From assembly GCA_947502595.1 (NCBI GenBank), contig CANNAM010000010.1:62001-126000 (forward strand): DNA of 64,000 nucleotides. The letters are read 5' to 3'. The stretch is from an uncultured Marinicella sp. (GTDB taxonomy: Bacteria; Pseudomonadota; Gammaproteobacteria; Xanthomonadales; Marinicellaceae). Below, piece by piece: positions 1 to 8,740 of this stretch (its first letter is position 1; each line of letters begins with the position of its first letter). The translations under genes and the position numbers were made by a program. A model generated the notes under the pieces. The model ran no database searches, had not been told where the DNA came from, and saw only the letters and a list, made by a program, of their open reading frames with translations.

Positions 1-796
1 TGCGCTGATCCCGTTCTGGGAAAAACTGACTGACATACTGACCTTGCAAATAATAAAAAATAGAACCTATGATGACTGCAATAACGGTCATCAAAGCGAT
101 TTGCTGTAAAAACTTTGAACCCATCAATAACTTCAAGCCTTCAATTGGACTGCCACCCAATGGTGCTTCTAAGTTGATGGTAGACTCAGTGGCAAAGCGC
201 CTGACTTTAATCACTGCAAAAATACACAACAACAAAAAACTCAAAGACACCAACAGCAAATTTATGGTGCCCAACCAATACACCAATTGACTGGTAATTA
301 AACCACCTAAAATACCACCGGTGCTGCCACCTGCGGCAATTACACCAAACAACCGTTTACCCTGCTCTTTGTTGTAAACATCGGCCATAAAGCTCCAAAA
401 GATGGAAACTATGAACAAGTTGTAAACACTGACAAAGACAAAGAACACCCGCGCCAGCATGACGTTGTCAGTGCCCGCCCAGTGAAACAGGCACCATAAC
501 AAAAATATCAACAACGCAAAAAAACCGTAGACAATTGGAATGAATTGTTTTCTGGAGTAATTGGACACCACTTTGCCATACACAGGCTGAATCATTAACA
601 TCACAATGAAAGTGGTTAAAAACAACCAGCCATAATTTTCAGGTCCAGCAGTAACCCCCATTTCCTCGCGAATTGGTCTGAGGATAAAATAACCAGTCAA
701 TAAAAACACAAAATATAAAAATGACCAGATCAAAACTGGCCACTCGTGCGGTTTAACTTGATTCTTAAAATAAGTCTTTATGTTATTGAATAGCAT
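1..796 (-). CDS. Membrane transporter, MFS-like / NTP-NDP exchanger-like (partial, C-terminus outside window)
   Basis: Only the first 265 codons lie in the window; the reading frame is open to position 1. The N-terminus is a short hydrophilic stretch, then a hydrophobic helix with the motif GYFILRPIREEMGV, followed by several strongly hydrophobic segments and a glycine-rich GGSTGGILGG loop. The RPxREEMG motif after helix 1 resembles MFS-type proteins related to the ATP/ADP translocase (Tlc) group; the substrate cannot be read from this. The start codon lies inside the last 14 bases of alr, so translation is probably coupled to it. Confidence is good for an integral membrane transporter and low for the exact family. 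Confidence 0.75.
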   Translation of the reverse strand, partial: MLFNNIKTYFKNQVKPHEWPVLIWSFLYFVFLLTGYFILRPIREEMGVTAGPENYGWLFLTTFIVMLMIQPVYGKVVSNYSRKQFIPIVYGFFALLIFLLWCLFHWAGTDNVMLARVFFVFVSVYNLFIVSIFWSFMADVYNKEQGKRLFGVIAAGGSTGGILGGLITSQLVYWLGTINLLLVSLSFLLLCIFAVIKVRRFATESTINLEAPLGGSPIEGLKLLMGSKFLQQIALMTVIAVIIGSIFYYLQGQYVSQFFPERDQR

Positions 797-1898
797 AGAA
801 TTTTACTCGCCTAGTTATACCACAACTCAAGGTATATGGAATGAGTTTCAAATCCTCAGCTACGGACTCAATGGGTAAATCACCGCCCCAAATAGTGACT
901 TGTTTGCCGGTCATCTGGTGATCAAAGTTGGTGATATCGATGGCAATCATATCCATGGATACCCGACCTATCACCGGTGCTTTTAAACCATCCAGTAACA
1001 CCGAACTACCGTGCTCAGACCAAGGGTAGCCATCGGCATAACCAATGCCAACGATGCCAATACGCATGTCATGCTTGGCCATGAAATTGCCGCCATAACC
1101 GACCAGTGCACCGGCCGTGATGGTTTTACTGGAGATGATCTTTGCGGTTAAATGCATGGCTGGTTTCAAACCATAGGTGTGCCCCCAATAACCCGCTGCA
1201 AGCGGTGAAATACCAAACAAACCAACCCCAACTCTGGCCCATTCATCTGGCTCAGCCAATTGATTGAGTACCGCACCGGTGTTACTGAAAGAGTATTCAT
1301 GCCCCAAAGACTTGAGCCATGAATTACACTGTATTTGTGTCTGGGTTTGGGCGCTGTTGAGCAAATCTGAACTGGCAAAATGTGACATCAGCCGAATGGT
1401 AGCTACTGCATCAATGGCTTTTAATTCAGCCAGTTTGTCCGCCAATTCATTTTTATCAAAACCCAAACGGTTCATGCCAGTGTCAATTTTTAACCACACA
1501 TCAATTTCAGCAGGACTGTTAACCTCTTGCAGCAAGCCAATCTGATAGTCTTGATGGACAACCACATCAAAGCGCTGTTCAATTGCCTTATTCATCTCAT
1601 AGCGATTGAACACCCCTTCAAGCAGCAGTATTTTTTTATCGGCAGCCAGTTCACGTAGCTCCAATGCTTCTTCAATGGTGGCTACGGCAAAAGCATCACA
1701 GGCACTCAATGCGGGCACCACTCGGGTCAGTCCATGGCCGTAGGCATCGGCTTTGACCACTGCAATCACTTTCCCACGGTGCAGTTGTTTGAACACATTG
1801 AGGTTGTGTCTGATGTGTGTGGTGTTGATGTAAGCTGTGGTACCACGCTCACGGTGCAAGCTGGACTGATGGTTGTTGAGGTTGTTTTGTTTTGGCAT
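783..1898 (-). CDS. alr: Alanine racemase
   Basis: 371 aa, the usual length. It interconverts L- and D-alanine with PLP, supplying D-alanine for peptidoglycan in the cytoplasm. The PLP-lysine motif VVKADAYGHGL is near residue 48 and the opposing catalytic tyrosine lies in the VGYGGNF motif near residue 265. The ATG sits 2 nt after the dnaB stop, so alr is downstream in a dnaB-alr-transporter transcription unit, an arrangement also known for dnaB-alr in other Gammaproteobacteria. It could be the constitutive (alr) or catabolic (dadX) paralogue; the dnaB linkage favours alr. Confidence 0.95.
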   Translation of the reverse strand: MPKQNNLNNHQSSLHRERGTTAYINTTHIRHNLNVFKQLHRGKVIAVVKADAYGHGLTRVVPALSACDAFAVATIEEALELRELAADKKILLLEGVFNRYEMNKAIEQRFDVVVHQDYQIGLLQEVNSPAEIDVWLKIDTGMNRLGFDKNELADKLAELKAIDAVATIRLMSHFASSDLLNSAQTQTQIQCNSWLKSLGHEYSFSNTGAVLNQLAEPDEWARVGVGLFGISPLAAGYWGHTYGLKPAMHLTAKIISSKTITAGALVGYGGNFMAKHDMRIGIVGIGYADGYPWSEHGSSVLLDGLKAPVIGRVSMDMIAIDITNFDHQMTGKQVTIWGGDLPIESVAEDLKLIPYTLSCGITRRVKFYAIQ

Positions 1899-1900
1899 GC

Positions 1901-3304
1901 TCAGTGGAAGTCTGAACTGTGTTCATCCTTGATCAGGATGTCATTCTCGTAATTGTCAAAGCGGGTGAATTGACCTCTAAAGGTTAAATCTACTTTACCA
2001 ATAGAGCCATTCCGGTGTTTACCCAGAATGATTTCTGCTTTGCCTTTGTCTTGCGAATCAGGGTTATACACTTCATCACGGTAAATAAAGATGATCAAAT
2101 CAGCATCCTGCTCAATCGCGCCAGATTCACGCAAATCGGACATCACGGGTCGCTTGTTTGGTCTTTGTTCCAGCGAGCGATTCAACTGCGATAAAGCAAT
2201 GACTGGTACATCCAACTCTTTGGCCATGGCTTTGAGGTTTCTTGAAATTTCAGAAATCTCATTGGCACGGTTCTCAACCTTGCCTTTGACTTGCATCAAC
2301 TGCAGGTAATCGATCACAATCAAATCCAAACCATGGCGGTTTTTTAGGCGCCTACAACGTGACATGATTTCATTTGGACTCAGGGCTGGTTGGTCATCAA
2401 TAAATAATTTTGACTGGCTCAGTAATGCACTGCTTTGACCTAATTTCGGCCAATCATTGTCACTTAAATTACCGCGCTTCAAATCACCTTGATTGATTTG
2501 TGACAAAGATGAAAACATGCGCATAACCAATTGGTGTGCTGCCATCTCCATACTGAAAATAGCTACGGATGAACCTGTAATCGCCGCACGTTCGGCGATG
2601 TTCATCGCAAATGACGTTTTCCCCATGGCTGGCCTACCTGCTACTATGACCAAATCCGAACGCTGTAACCCGGCGGTTTTTTTATCTAAGTCTATCCAGC
2701 CATAAGGCAATCCAGTGATCTCGCCGTCACTTTCAGACAATTCTTCTAAATTTTCAATGGTGGTTTTCAACACTTCTTTGATGTCGTGAAAACCAGATTG
2801 GGACTTCAGGGTTTGTTCACGGATTTGAAAGACTAGTTTTTCAGCCTCTTCTATCAAATCATCTGCAGTTTGGGCTTCAGGGTTGAAGGCTTTTTCAGCC
2901 AACTCATTACCGATTTGTATCAACTGCCGCATCACCGACTTTTCACGCACGATCTTGGCATAGGCTTCCACATTGGACGCACCAGGGGTGCTGCTGGCCA
3001 AATCAGCTAAATAGTCTAAACCACCTGACTTTTCTGACAAACCATGCGCTTCCAACCAATCACTGACCGTCACCACATCACAAGCTTGTTGGTTTTCATT
3101 GATGAATGCAATGGCGCGGAAGATGTGTTGGTGGTTTTTGTGGTAAAAATCTTCCTCAGCGATTTTACTGGCTACTTTGTCCCAAGCACTGGATACCAAC
3201 AACAAGCCACCCAGCACCGCCTTTTCTGCCTCTATGGCATGTGGTGGCACTTTAAGGTCACTGATTGAATCATTGTTCGATCGTATTGGGCGCATATCAT
3301 TCAT
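1901..3304 (-). CDS. dnaB: Replicative DNA helicase DnaB
   Basis: 467 aa. This is the hexameric 5'-3' helicase at the replication fork that loads with DnaC/DnaG partners. The N-terminal DnaB domain starts at VPPHAIEAEKAVLGGLLL (about residue 20). The RecA-like C-terminal domain has Walker A GRPAMGKTSF near residue 225, a Walker B region LIVIDYLQLM and the arginine-finger area (RESGAIEQDADLI). No intein interrupts it. The gene follows rplI after an intrinsic terminator, so it may have its own promoter in the short gap or rely on read-through. Confidence 0.97.
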   Translation of the reverse strand: MNDMRPIRSNNDSISDLKVPPHAIEAEKAVLGGLLLVSSAWDKVASKIAEEDFYHKNHQHIFRAIAFINENQQACDVVTVSDWLEAHGLSEKSGGLDYLADLASSTPGASNVEAYAKIVREKSVMRQLIQIGNELAEKAFNPEAQTADDLIEEAEKLVFQIREQTLKSQSGFHDIKEVLKTTIENLEELSESDGEITGLPYGWIDLDKKTAGLQRSDLVIVAGRPAMGKTSFAMNIAERAAITGSSVAIFSMEMAAHQLVMRMFSSLSQINQGDLKRGNLSDNDWPKLGQSSALLSQSKLFIDDQPALSPNEIMSRCRRLKNRHGLDLIVIDYLQLMQVKGKVENRANEISEISRNLKAMAKELDVPVIALSQLNRSLEQRPNKRPVMSDLRESGAIEQDADLIIFIYRDEVYNPDSQDKGKAEIILGKHRNGSIGKVDLTFRGQFTRFDNYENDILIKDEHSSDFH

Positions 3305-3344
3305 GGTTGGGCTGGTTTGCTGTGGTTGAATTAATTCAGGACAT

Positions 3345-3375
3345 AAAAAAAGCCGATTATATCAACTAATCGGCT
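3345..3375 (-). terminator. Rho-independent terminator after rplI
   Basis: A 9-bp perfect stem (AGCCGATTA with TAATCGGCT, 3351-3359 and 3367-3375) has a 7-nt loop and on the minus strand is followed directly by a run of six T (3350-3345). It lies 23 nt downstream of the rplI stop and 40 nt upstream of the dnaB start, so it ends the rpsF-rpsR-rplI transcript. Confidence 0.85.
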
Positions 3376-3398
3376 TTCAGTTTTCTATTTTTACGTAT

Positions 3399-3857
3399 TT
3401 ACGCTTCTTCTGCTTCCGCTTCAACTGTTAAAGTGAATTCAGCTTCAACATCAGCATGCAAAATCAATTTAACTGGGTATTCACCCACTTCTTTGAATGC
3501 ACCTTCAGATTGAATCACTTCACTAGGGTCTACTGGGTAGCCACTTTCAGTCAATTTATCTGAAATTTCACGTGGTCCAACAGAACCATATAAGTGTCCT
3601 TCAGGACTGGCGTTGGCCGCCACAGTTAAGCTTAAACCGTTGATTGACTCAGCACGCGCTTCAGCGGCAGCTTTAGATTCATTGGCTTTAGCCACTAACT
3701 CAGCTTTTTGAGACTCAAACGCTTTGATGTTCTCTTCAGTGGCCCGTGAAGCCAATTTTTGTGGGATCAGGTAATTTCTAGCAAAACCGCTTTTAACGTT
3801 AACAATTTCACCCAGATCACCTAGATTTTGTACCCTGTCTAATAAAATAACTTGCAT
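3399..3857 (-). CDS. rplI: 50S ribosomal protein L9
   Basis: 152 aa, slightly longer than E. coli L9 (149). It binds 23S rRNA at the base of the L1 stalk. The N-terminal signature MQVILLDRVQNLGDLGEIVNVKSG is followed by GFARNYLIPQ, the classic L9 motif, then the long connecting helix rich in Lys/Ala/Glu and the C-terminal domain. A GGAGA ribosome-binding site precedes the ATG. It is the last gene of the rpsF operon, 11 nt after rpsR, and is followed by an intrinsic terminator. There is a short Glu/Ala-rich tail. Confidence 0.97.
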   Translation of the reverse strand: MQVILLDRVQNLGDLGEIVNVKSGFARNYLIPQKLASRATEENIKAFESQKAELVAKANESKAAAEARAESINGLSLTVAANASPEGHLYGSVGPREISDKLTESGYPVDPSEVIQSEGAFKEVGEYPVKLILHADVEAEFTLTVEAEAEEA

Positions 3858-3868
3858 GATAATCTCCT

Positions 3869-4123
3869 TTATTTGCCGTGTTGGTCACAATAAGGCACTA
3901 AGGCCAAGTAACGAGCACGTTTAACCGCAGTTGACAATTGTCTTTGGTATTTAGCTTTGGTACCAGTGATGCGGCTAGGAATGATTTTGCCAGTTTCAGT
4001 GATGAACTGTTTCAACATATCCAAGTCTTTGTAATCAACTTCTTTGATGCCTGCGGCTGTGAATTTACAGTTGCGACTGATGATTCTTTGCGCTGGGCGT
4101 CTTCTTCTTTGTGGTTTAGCCAT
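3869..4123 (-). CDS. rpsR: 30S ribosomal protein S18
   Basis: 84 aa against 75 in E. coli; the extra length is at the basic N-terminus ([12 protein letters not shown]). The core [18 protein letters not shown]...[28 protein letters not shown] is typical S18. S18 forms a heterodimer with S6 on the platform of the 30S subunit, which explains its position directly behind rpsF (5-nt gap). A GGAG ribosome-binding site lies just upstream of the ATG. priB, which sits between rpsF and rpsR in enterobacteria, is absent. Confidence 0.97.
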   Translation of the reverse strand: MAKPQRRRRPAQRIISRNCKFTAAGIKEVDYKDLDMLKQFITETGKIIPSRITGTKAKYQRQLSTAVKRARYLALVPYCDQHGK

Positions 4124-4128
4124 GGTAT

Positions 4129-4590
4129 TTACTCCTTCTCAGTTGCTTCAGCAGTTTCTTGGGCAGCAGCTTCAGTAGTTGCTTCTTCTTTAGCGGCTTC
4201 TTCCTTGGCAGCTTCTTCTTTAGCTGCTACGGCTTTAACGTCTTCTTCAGTGACTTTCTTGGCTTTTTCATCTTCTACTTTTTTCAAAGGAGAATCAGCA
4301 GTATCGGCTTCTTTTCTGCCCAAAACCATGTGTCTTAAGATTGCATCATTGAAACGGAATGCATCAACAATCTCATCAATCACTTCTTGACCACATTCAA
4401 TGTTCAACAAGTAATAATGTGCTTTGTGCAAGCGTTCAATTGAGTAAGCCAACTGGCGACGACCCCAGTCTTCAGAACGGTGAACGTTGCCGCCACCATT
4501 GGTTACCATGCCACTGTATCTTTCGATCATGGCTGGCAACTGCTCAGATTGGTCCGGATGGACCAACATGACAATTTCATAATGTCTCAT
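4129..4590 (-). CDS. rpsF: 30S ribosomal protein S6 with acidic Ala/Glu tail
   Basis: 153 aa. Residues 1 to about 100 are standard S6 ([47 protein letters not shown]). From about residue 100 there is a long charged tail, Lys-rich then repeating A-K-E-E-A units, ending in Ala/Glu/Thr. E. coli S6 also carries a glutamate tail that RimK lengthens, so an acidic tail is family-consistent, but this encoded one is longer. It is first in the rpsF-rpsR-rplI operon, with strong AAAGGAG Shine-Dalgarno and a good promoter at 4667-4695. Confidence 0.96.
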   Translation of the reverse strand: MRHYEIVMLVHPDQSEQLPAMIERYSGMVTNGGGNVHRSEDWGRRQLAYSIERLHKAHYYLLNIECGQEVIDEIVDAFRFNDAILRHMVLGRKEADTADSPLKKVEDEKAKKVTEEDVKAVAAKEEAAKEEAAKEEATTEAAAQETAEATEKE

Positions 4591-4610
4591 TTAATAACTC
4601 CTTTCGGGTT

Positions 4611-4645
4611 TAAAAAAAGCCACCCAGTGGACAAAAACACTGGTG
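4611..4645 (-). promoter_or_regulatory. Hairpin plus U-tract in the rpsF leader (possible attenuator or S6:S18 site)
   Basis: In the leader RNA of rpsF a stem CCAGTG/CACTGG (4638-4643 with 4624-4629, extended by a CACC/GGTG arm with one bulge) is followed within a few bases by a run of seven U. That is the layout of an intrinsic terminator placed before the first gene. Downstream is GGGTGGC...AAACCCG, which offers an alternative GGGU/ACCC pairing, and a CCG next to the Shine-Dalgarno. S6:S18 is known to bind a CCG-containing hairpin in its own leader in many bacteria; whether this is that motif is inference. Confidence 0.4.
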
Positions 4646-4666
4646 CAGCAAGGATAAAGTTCGCGG

Positions 4667-4695
4667 ATTTTACTTGTTTGCGATAGCTATTGCAA
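4667..4695 (-). promoter_or_regulatory. Sigma-70 promoter of the rpsF operon
   Basis: On the minus strand TTGCAA (4695-4690) and TAAAAT (4672-4667) are separated by exactly 17 bp. Each matches the consensus at 5 or 4 of 6 positions. Transcription would begin near 4660, giving a leader of about 70 nt that contains the hairpin described separately. Confidence 0.6.
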
Positions 4696-4799
4696 CGTTT
4701 CATGCACAAAAATATATCCTGAGCCTTTTAGGGGTCGAAATCTGTTGTTATGCTGAACAATTGGGCAATATACAGCCATTAAGTCAGAACCGATTAGAT

Positions 4800-5075
4800 G
4801 CTGTCATTCTGCGGGAGCCGCAAGACCAGTTGAAGCATCTCCCAACCTTAACGTGGTTAATAAATAAACAGCATCTTCCATGACATGATTTACACACTCC
4901 AGCGTGTGTATGAACAACAGGTTATAGCGTTGCTACTGCATGACCACGCAAGAGCACACAAACGAGCACAACCATCACCATAATTACAAGGAAGTAATGA
5001 CTGCGGTAATTGTTCTAAATCCAGTACCAAGCTTAGTAGATTGCAACGGACGTTCCACTCCCTCGAAATGACAGC
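4800..5075. repeat. 276-bp non-coding element with 18-bp inverted ends
   Basis: The left end (4800-4817, GCTGTCATTCTGCGGGAG) and the reverse complement of the right end (5058-5075) match at 15 of 18 positions. Inside is a perfect 7-bp hairpin TACACAC/GTGTGTA (4891-4910). Only short, unconvincing reading frames are present. This looks like a REP/BIME- or MITE-like chromosomal repeat between the divergent rpsF and mfd promoters. The GTCATTCTG end is of the kind seen in dispersed intergenic palindromes of proteobacteria. Copy number cannot be judged from one window. Confidence 0.5.
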
Positions 5076-5267
5076 TGTTTTTGAAACCAACAATAAATAT
5101 CGGCAAAAAGAATTTTTAATATAAATTAGGCTTTGACTTAATTCGTTTTTTTAAAGTCCATCCTGTAATTTGGACTTTGGTGTTGAGCTTTACGGTGCAC
5201 AGCGCAGCCTACGAACCTGCAAATAACATAACATTAAAATGCACTGGTTAACCTATTGTTTACAATC

Positions 5268-5296
5268 ATGACTGTCAAGCTGAAAACTGCTACAAT
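5268..5296 (+). promoter_or_regulatory. Possible mfd promoter
   Basis: TACAAT at 5291-5296 is a good -10 hexamer. With a 17-bp spacer the -35 would be ATGACT (5268-5273), which keeps TGAC of the consensus. The start point would be near 5303, leaving a leader of about 20 nt. No strong Shine-Dalgarno precedes the mfd start. Confidence 0.4.
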
Positions 5297-5323
5297 GCCC
5301 GCCTTTAAAAAGTACATGCTTTG

Positions 5324-8300
5324 ATGCTGATTCCACAAGCGATAAACCACAGTGAAAATCAAAACTGGCTGAACCTGAAAGGCTTGGGCTTGGCCATGGC
5401 CATCAATGAATTTCACAGTATTCACCCAGGGTTGCTGGTGGTGCTGACTGACTCTGTGCACCACAGTCGGGTGTTAGAGCGGGAAATATCATTGTGTGCC
5501 AAAGAACACACCTTAGAGGTCTTGCATTTTCCAATTTGGGACACCCTGCCCTATGACGTGTTTTCGCCCAACCCTGAAATCGTTTCAGAACGGATGAAAT
5601 TTTTGGCGCAAATCAGCAGTGTTTCACAAAATGCAGTGGTGGTGATGCCTGCGCAAAATTTGATGCAGAAATTACCCAACAAAGATTTCATCATTGGCCG
5701 CAGTTTAAACCTGAAAATTGGTGATGTGTTTGATTTGCACCGTTGGCGCAACTTATTTGAGAAAAACGGCTACACCCATGTCAATGAAGTTCGAGAAGCC
5801 GGTGAATTTGTGGTGCGTGGCGGGGTTTTGGACTTATTCCCAATGGGCGGACATGAGGCCTTTCGGATTGAGCTGTTTGATGATGAAATTGAGTCGATTA
5901 GAATATTTGATACCGACACACAGCTCACCATCAACGAAACTGATCACATCCAAGTCATGCCAGCCAATGAGTTTCCCTTCGATGATGCTGCAAGAGAACT
6001 GTTCTTAAGCCGCTTTCGTGAGTGGTTTGATGCAGACACCCGTAAAAACACACTGTACCAAGATGTGCGCAAAGCCGTTAAATTTTCTGGCATTGAACAG
6101 TACCTGCCCATGTTCCACCAACAACTGGCAGATATTTTTGATTATTTACCCCAGGACGCGGTGTTCATCCACTGCCAACAAACCGCGCCTGTATTGCACA
6201 CCTGGGAAAAACAGATCAGCGCTCGCTACGAAGACCGTCGGCACGATGTACAGCGACCGATACTGTCACCCACTGAAATTTACACCAATGCCGATGACAC
6301 TTTGGCAGCCATCAATCAATTTCAAAACATTTGGGTCAACCAGCAAGACAATAAAAACCATCAAACCATTGATTTCAAAAGCCAACTGCCCAGCCAATTT
6401 AAACCTGAGACACACAGCAGCTTGGTGGCTTTTTGTGACCAACAAAAGGGGCGTTTACTCATCACTGCTGACTCATTGGGACGCCAAGACCTGATCCTGA
6501 CCAAGCTCAAATCGGCTGAGCAGAAGTTCACTGTATTTGACAGCATTCAAGCGTTCATTGACAGCGATGCAGCACGCGGGGTTTGTATTGCGCCGATAGA
6601 ACATGGCGTATACCTTAAGTCCCATGAGCTACATATTTGGGACGAAGGTTGTTTGTTTGGCCAGCGAGTGACGCGCAACCAAAAAGTCAAAAAATACAAA
6701 GCCAATCCTGAAGACATCATCAGCAACTTAACTGATTTACACTTGGATTCGCCGATCGTGCACATCGATCATGGCGTCGGGCGATACCGAGGTTTGAAGA
6801 TGATGGATTATGACGGCGAAGCTGAATATTTAGAAGTTGAATATTTTGGTGGCGATAAACTGTTTGTCCCAGTCTCCTCACTCCATTTGGTTTCGCGTTA
6901 TTCAGGAGCCAGTGAAGAAAACGCACCTTGGCACAAGCTGGGCTCAGAAGTGTGGGAAAAAGCCAAGCAAAAAGCCGCCAAAAAAGTCAAAGATGTAGCC
7001 GCTGAACTGTTGTCTCTGTACGCGCAGCGTGAAGCCGCAGGTGGCCAGGCGATGCAAGTCAACCCAGATGATTACCAACAGTTCTGTGATGGCTTTCCGT
7101 TCGATGAAACTGAAGACCAAAAAAATGCCATCAATGCCGTAATCAAGGACATGCAGGCCAACACGCATATGGACCGAGTTATATGTGGTGATGTGGGCTT
7201 TGGTAAAACTGAAATTGCTTTGCGGGCTTCATTCATTGCGGCCAATGAAGGCAAACAAGTGGTGTTGTTGGTGCCTACCACTTTATTGGCCCAACAGCAT
7301 TATGATAATTTTGTGGATCGGTTTGCACCTTTTCCAATTAAGGTTGAATTGTTGTCCCGCTTTGTCAGTGGTAAGGACACCAAAGCCATCTTAACAGCCT
7401 GTGAAAATGGTCAAGCAGACATTGTGATTGGCACCCATAAACTGATTCAAAAAGGCATTAAATTCAAAAACTTGGGACTGGTTATTATTGATGAAGAGCA
7501 CCGTTTTGGGGTGAAACAGAAGGACCGCTTGAAACAATTGAAAGCCGATGTCGACTTCCTCACTTTAACCGCAACCCCGATCCCCAGAACACTGAACAGT
7601 GCCCTGTCAGGCTTACGTGACTTGTCCATCATAGCCACCCCACCCAAAGCCCGATTAACAGTTAAAACGCAAGTCATGGAATGGCAAAACAGCGTTATCA
7701 ATGAAGCCTGCACCCGTGAAATACAGCGCGGTGGGCAGGTGTACTTTTTACACAATGAAGTGCAAACCATTGAACAAATGGCTGAAAGCATTCAAAAAAT
7801 CAATCCCAGTGCACGGGTCAGGGTCGCACATGGCCAGATGAATGAAAAAGAACTACAAAATGTGATGGTGGACTTTTACAAACAGCGATTTAATATCTTG
7901 GTCTGTACCACCATCATTGAATCAGGTATCGACGTACCCAGTGCCAACACCATTATCATCAACCGTGCCGATAAACTTGGACTGGCACAATTACACCAAC
8001 TGCGTGGCCGGGTTGGTCGCTCACACCACAAAGCCTTTGCCTATTTAATTATACCCAGTTGGAAGGCCATCAGTAAAGACGCGAAGAAAAGATTGGAAGC
8101 CATTGAATCTCTTGAGGATTTAGGTGCTGGATTTACCTTGGCCACACATGATATGGAAATCCGTGGTAGTGGCGAACTGTTGGGAGAAGAACAAAGTGGC
8201 CAAATCCAAAGCATCGGTTTCAGTTTGTATTGTGACATGCTAGAACGAGCCGTTACTGCTTTGAAAAATGGCGAAGAAATAGACATTCTAGAAGACCCTT

Positions 8301-8740
8301 ATGATCATGTGGATGTAGAATTGAACATCCCTGCTCTGATTCCAGAAAGCTACATATTTGATGTCTACACCAGGCTGACCTTTTATAAACGGATGAATAA
8401 TTTCAAACAGCCTGCAGATTTGGATGAAATCAAAGTGGAGTTGATTGATCGTTTTGGCCCAATGCCCGAGGCAGCGGACAACCTGTTTCATGTGTTGCGA
8501 ATCAAACACAAAGCCAAAGCATTGAACATCAAATCTGTGGTAATGAATGAGGAGTACGCCGACATCAAGTTCAACAACCATTCACCAGAATTTTATGCCA
8601 TGTTGATTAAACTGGTACAGAGCAAACCAGACAGTTACCGGCCTCTACCAAACGATGGTTTGCGTTATTCAGGCGAATTTTCACAAGCAGCTGAACGCAT
8701 TGATGCAATTCACCATTTATTTGATATACTTCAAACATGA
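5324..8740 (+). CDS. mfd: Transcription-repair coupling factor Mfd
   Basis: About 1138 aa, close to E. coli Mfd (1148). It removes RNA polymerase stalled at lesions and recruits UvrA. Order: UvrB-like N-terminal module (VLHFPIWDTLPYDVFSPNPEIVSERM), the RNAP-interaction domain with VHIDHGVGRYRGL near residue 478, then the RecG-like motor with Walker A GDVGFGKTEIALRA near 622, DEEH box IIDEEHRFGVKQK near 724 and TLTATPIPRTL, and the C-terminal regulatory domain. A TTG at 5321 directly precedes the ATG at 5324; I prefer the ATG. Its last four bases overlap the next gene (ATGA). Confidence 0.97.
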   Translation: MLIPQAINHSENQNWLNLKGLGLAMAINEFHSIHPGLLVVLTDSVHHSRVLEREISLCAKEHTLEVLHFPIWDTLPYDVFSPNPEIVSERMKFLAQISSVSQNAVVVMPAQNLMQKLPNKDFIIGRSLNLKIGDVFDLHRWRNLFEKNGYTHVNEVREAGEFVVRGGVLDLFPMGGHEAFRIELFDDEIESIRIFDTDTQLTINETDHIQVMPANEFPFDDAARELFLSRFREWFDADTRKNTLYQDVRKAVKFSGIEQYLPMFHQQLADIFDYLPQDAVFIHCQQTAPVLHTWEKQISARYEDRRHDVQRPILSPTEIYTNADDTLAAINQFQNIWVNQQDNKNHQTIDFKSQLPSQFKPETHSSLVAFCDQQKGRLLITADSLGRQDLILTKLKSAEQKFTVFDSIQAFIDSDAARGVCIAPIEHGVYLKSHELHIWDEGCLFGQRVTRNQKVKKYKANPEDIISNLTDLHLDSPIVHIDHGVGRYRGLKMMDYDGEAEYLEVEYFGGDKLFVPVSSLHLVSRYSGASEENAPWHKLGSEVWEKAKQKAAKKVKDVAAELLSLYAQREAAGGQAMQVNPDDYQQFCDGFPFDETEDQKNAINAVIKDMQANTHMDRVICGDVGFGKTEIALRASFIAANEGKQVVLLVPTTLLAQQHYDNFVDRFAPFPIKVELLSRFVSGKDTKAILTACENGQADIVIGTHKLIQKGIKFKNLGLVIIDEEHRFGVKQKDRLKQLKADVDFLTLTATPIPRTLNSALSGLRDLSIIATPPKARLTVKTQVMEWQNSVINEACTREIQRGGQVYFLHNEVQTIEQMAESIQKINPSARVRVAHGQMNEKELQNVMVDFYKQRFNILVCTTIIESGIDVPSANTIIINRADKLGLAQLHQLRGRVGRSHHKAFAYLIIPSWKAISKDAKKRLEAIESLEDLGAGFTLATHDMEIRGSGELLGEEQSGQIQSIGFSLYCDMLERAVTALKNGEEIDILEDPYDHVDVELNIPALIPESYIFDVYTRLTFYKRMNNFKQPADLDEIKVELIDRFGPMPEAADNLFHVLRIKHKAKALNIKSVVMNEEYADIKFNNHSPEFYAMLIKLVQSKPDSYRPLPNDGLRYSGEFSQAAERIDAIHHLFDILQT

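Larger units (their letters stand above)
4696..5323. other. Long intergenic region between rpsF and mfd
   Basis: No supported gene lies here. It contains the inverted-repeat element at 4800-5075, a short GC-rich palindrome-like remnant at about 5188-5214 (TACGGTGCACAGCGCAGCCTACG; the halves resemble dispersed GTGC...GCGC repeats), an AT-rich stretch at 5100-5160, and the probable mfd promoter at 5268-5296. Short open frames of 66-76 codons on both strands lack ribosome-binding sites and recognisable composition, and were not called. Confidence 0.6.

Noticed and set aside
5321-5323. TTG start for mfd one codon upstream
   Set aside because: The ATG immediately following is the simpler start and the protein is otherwise the same.
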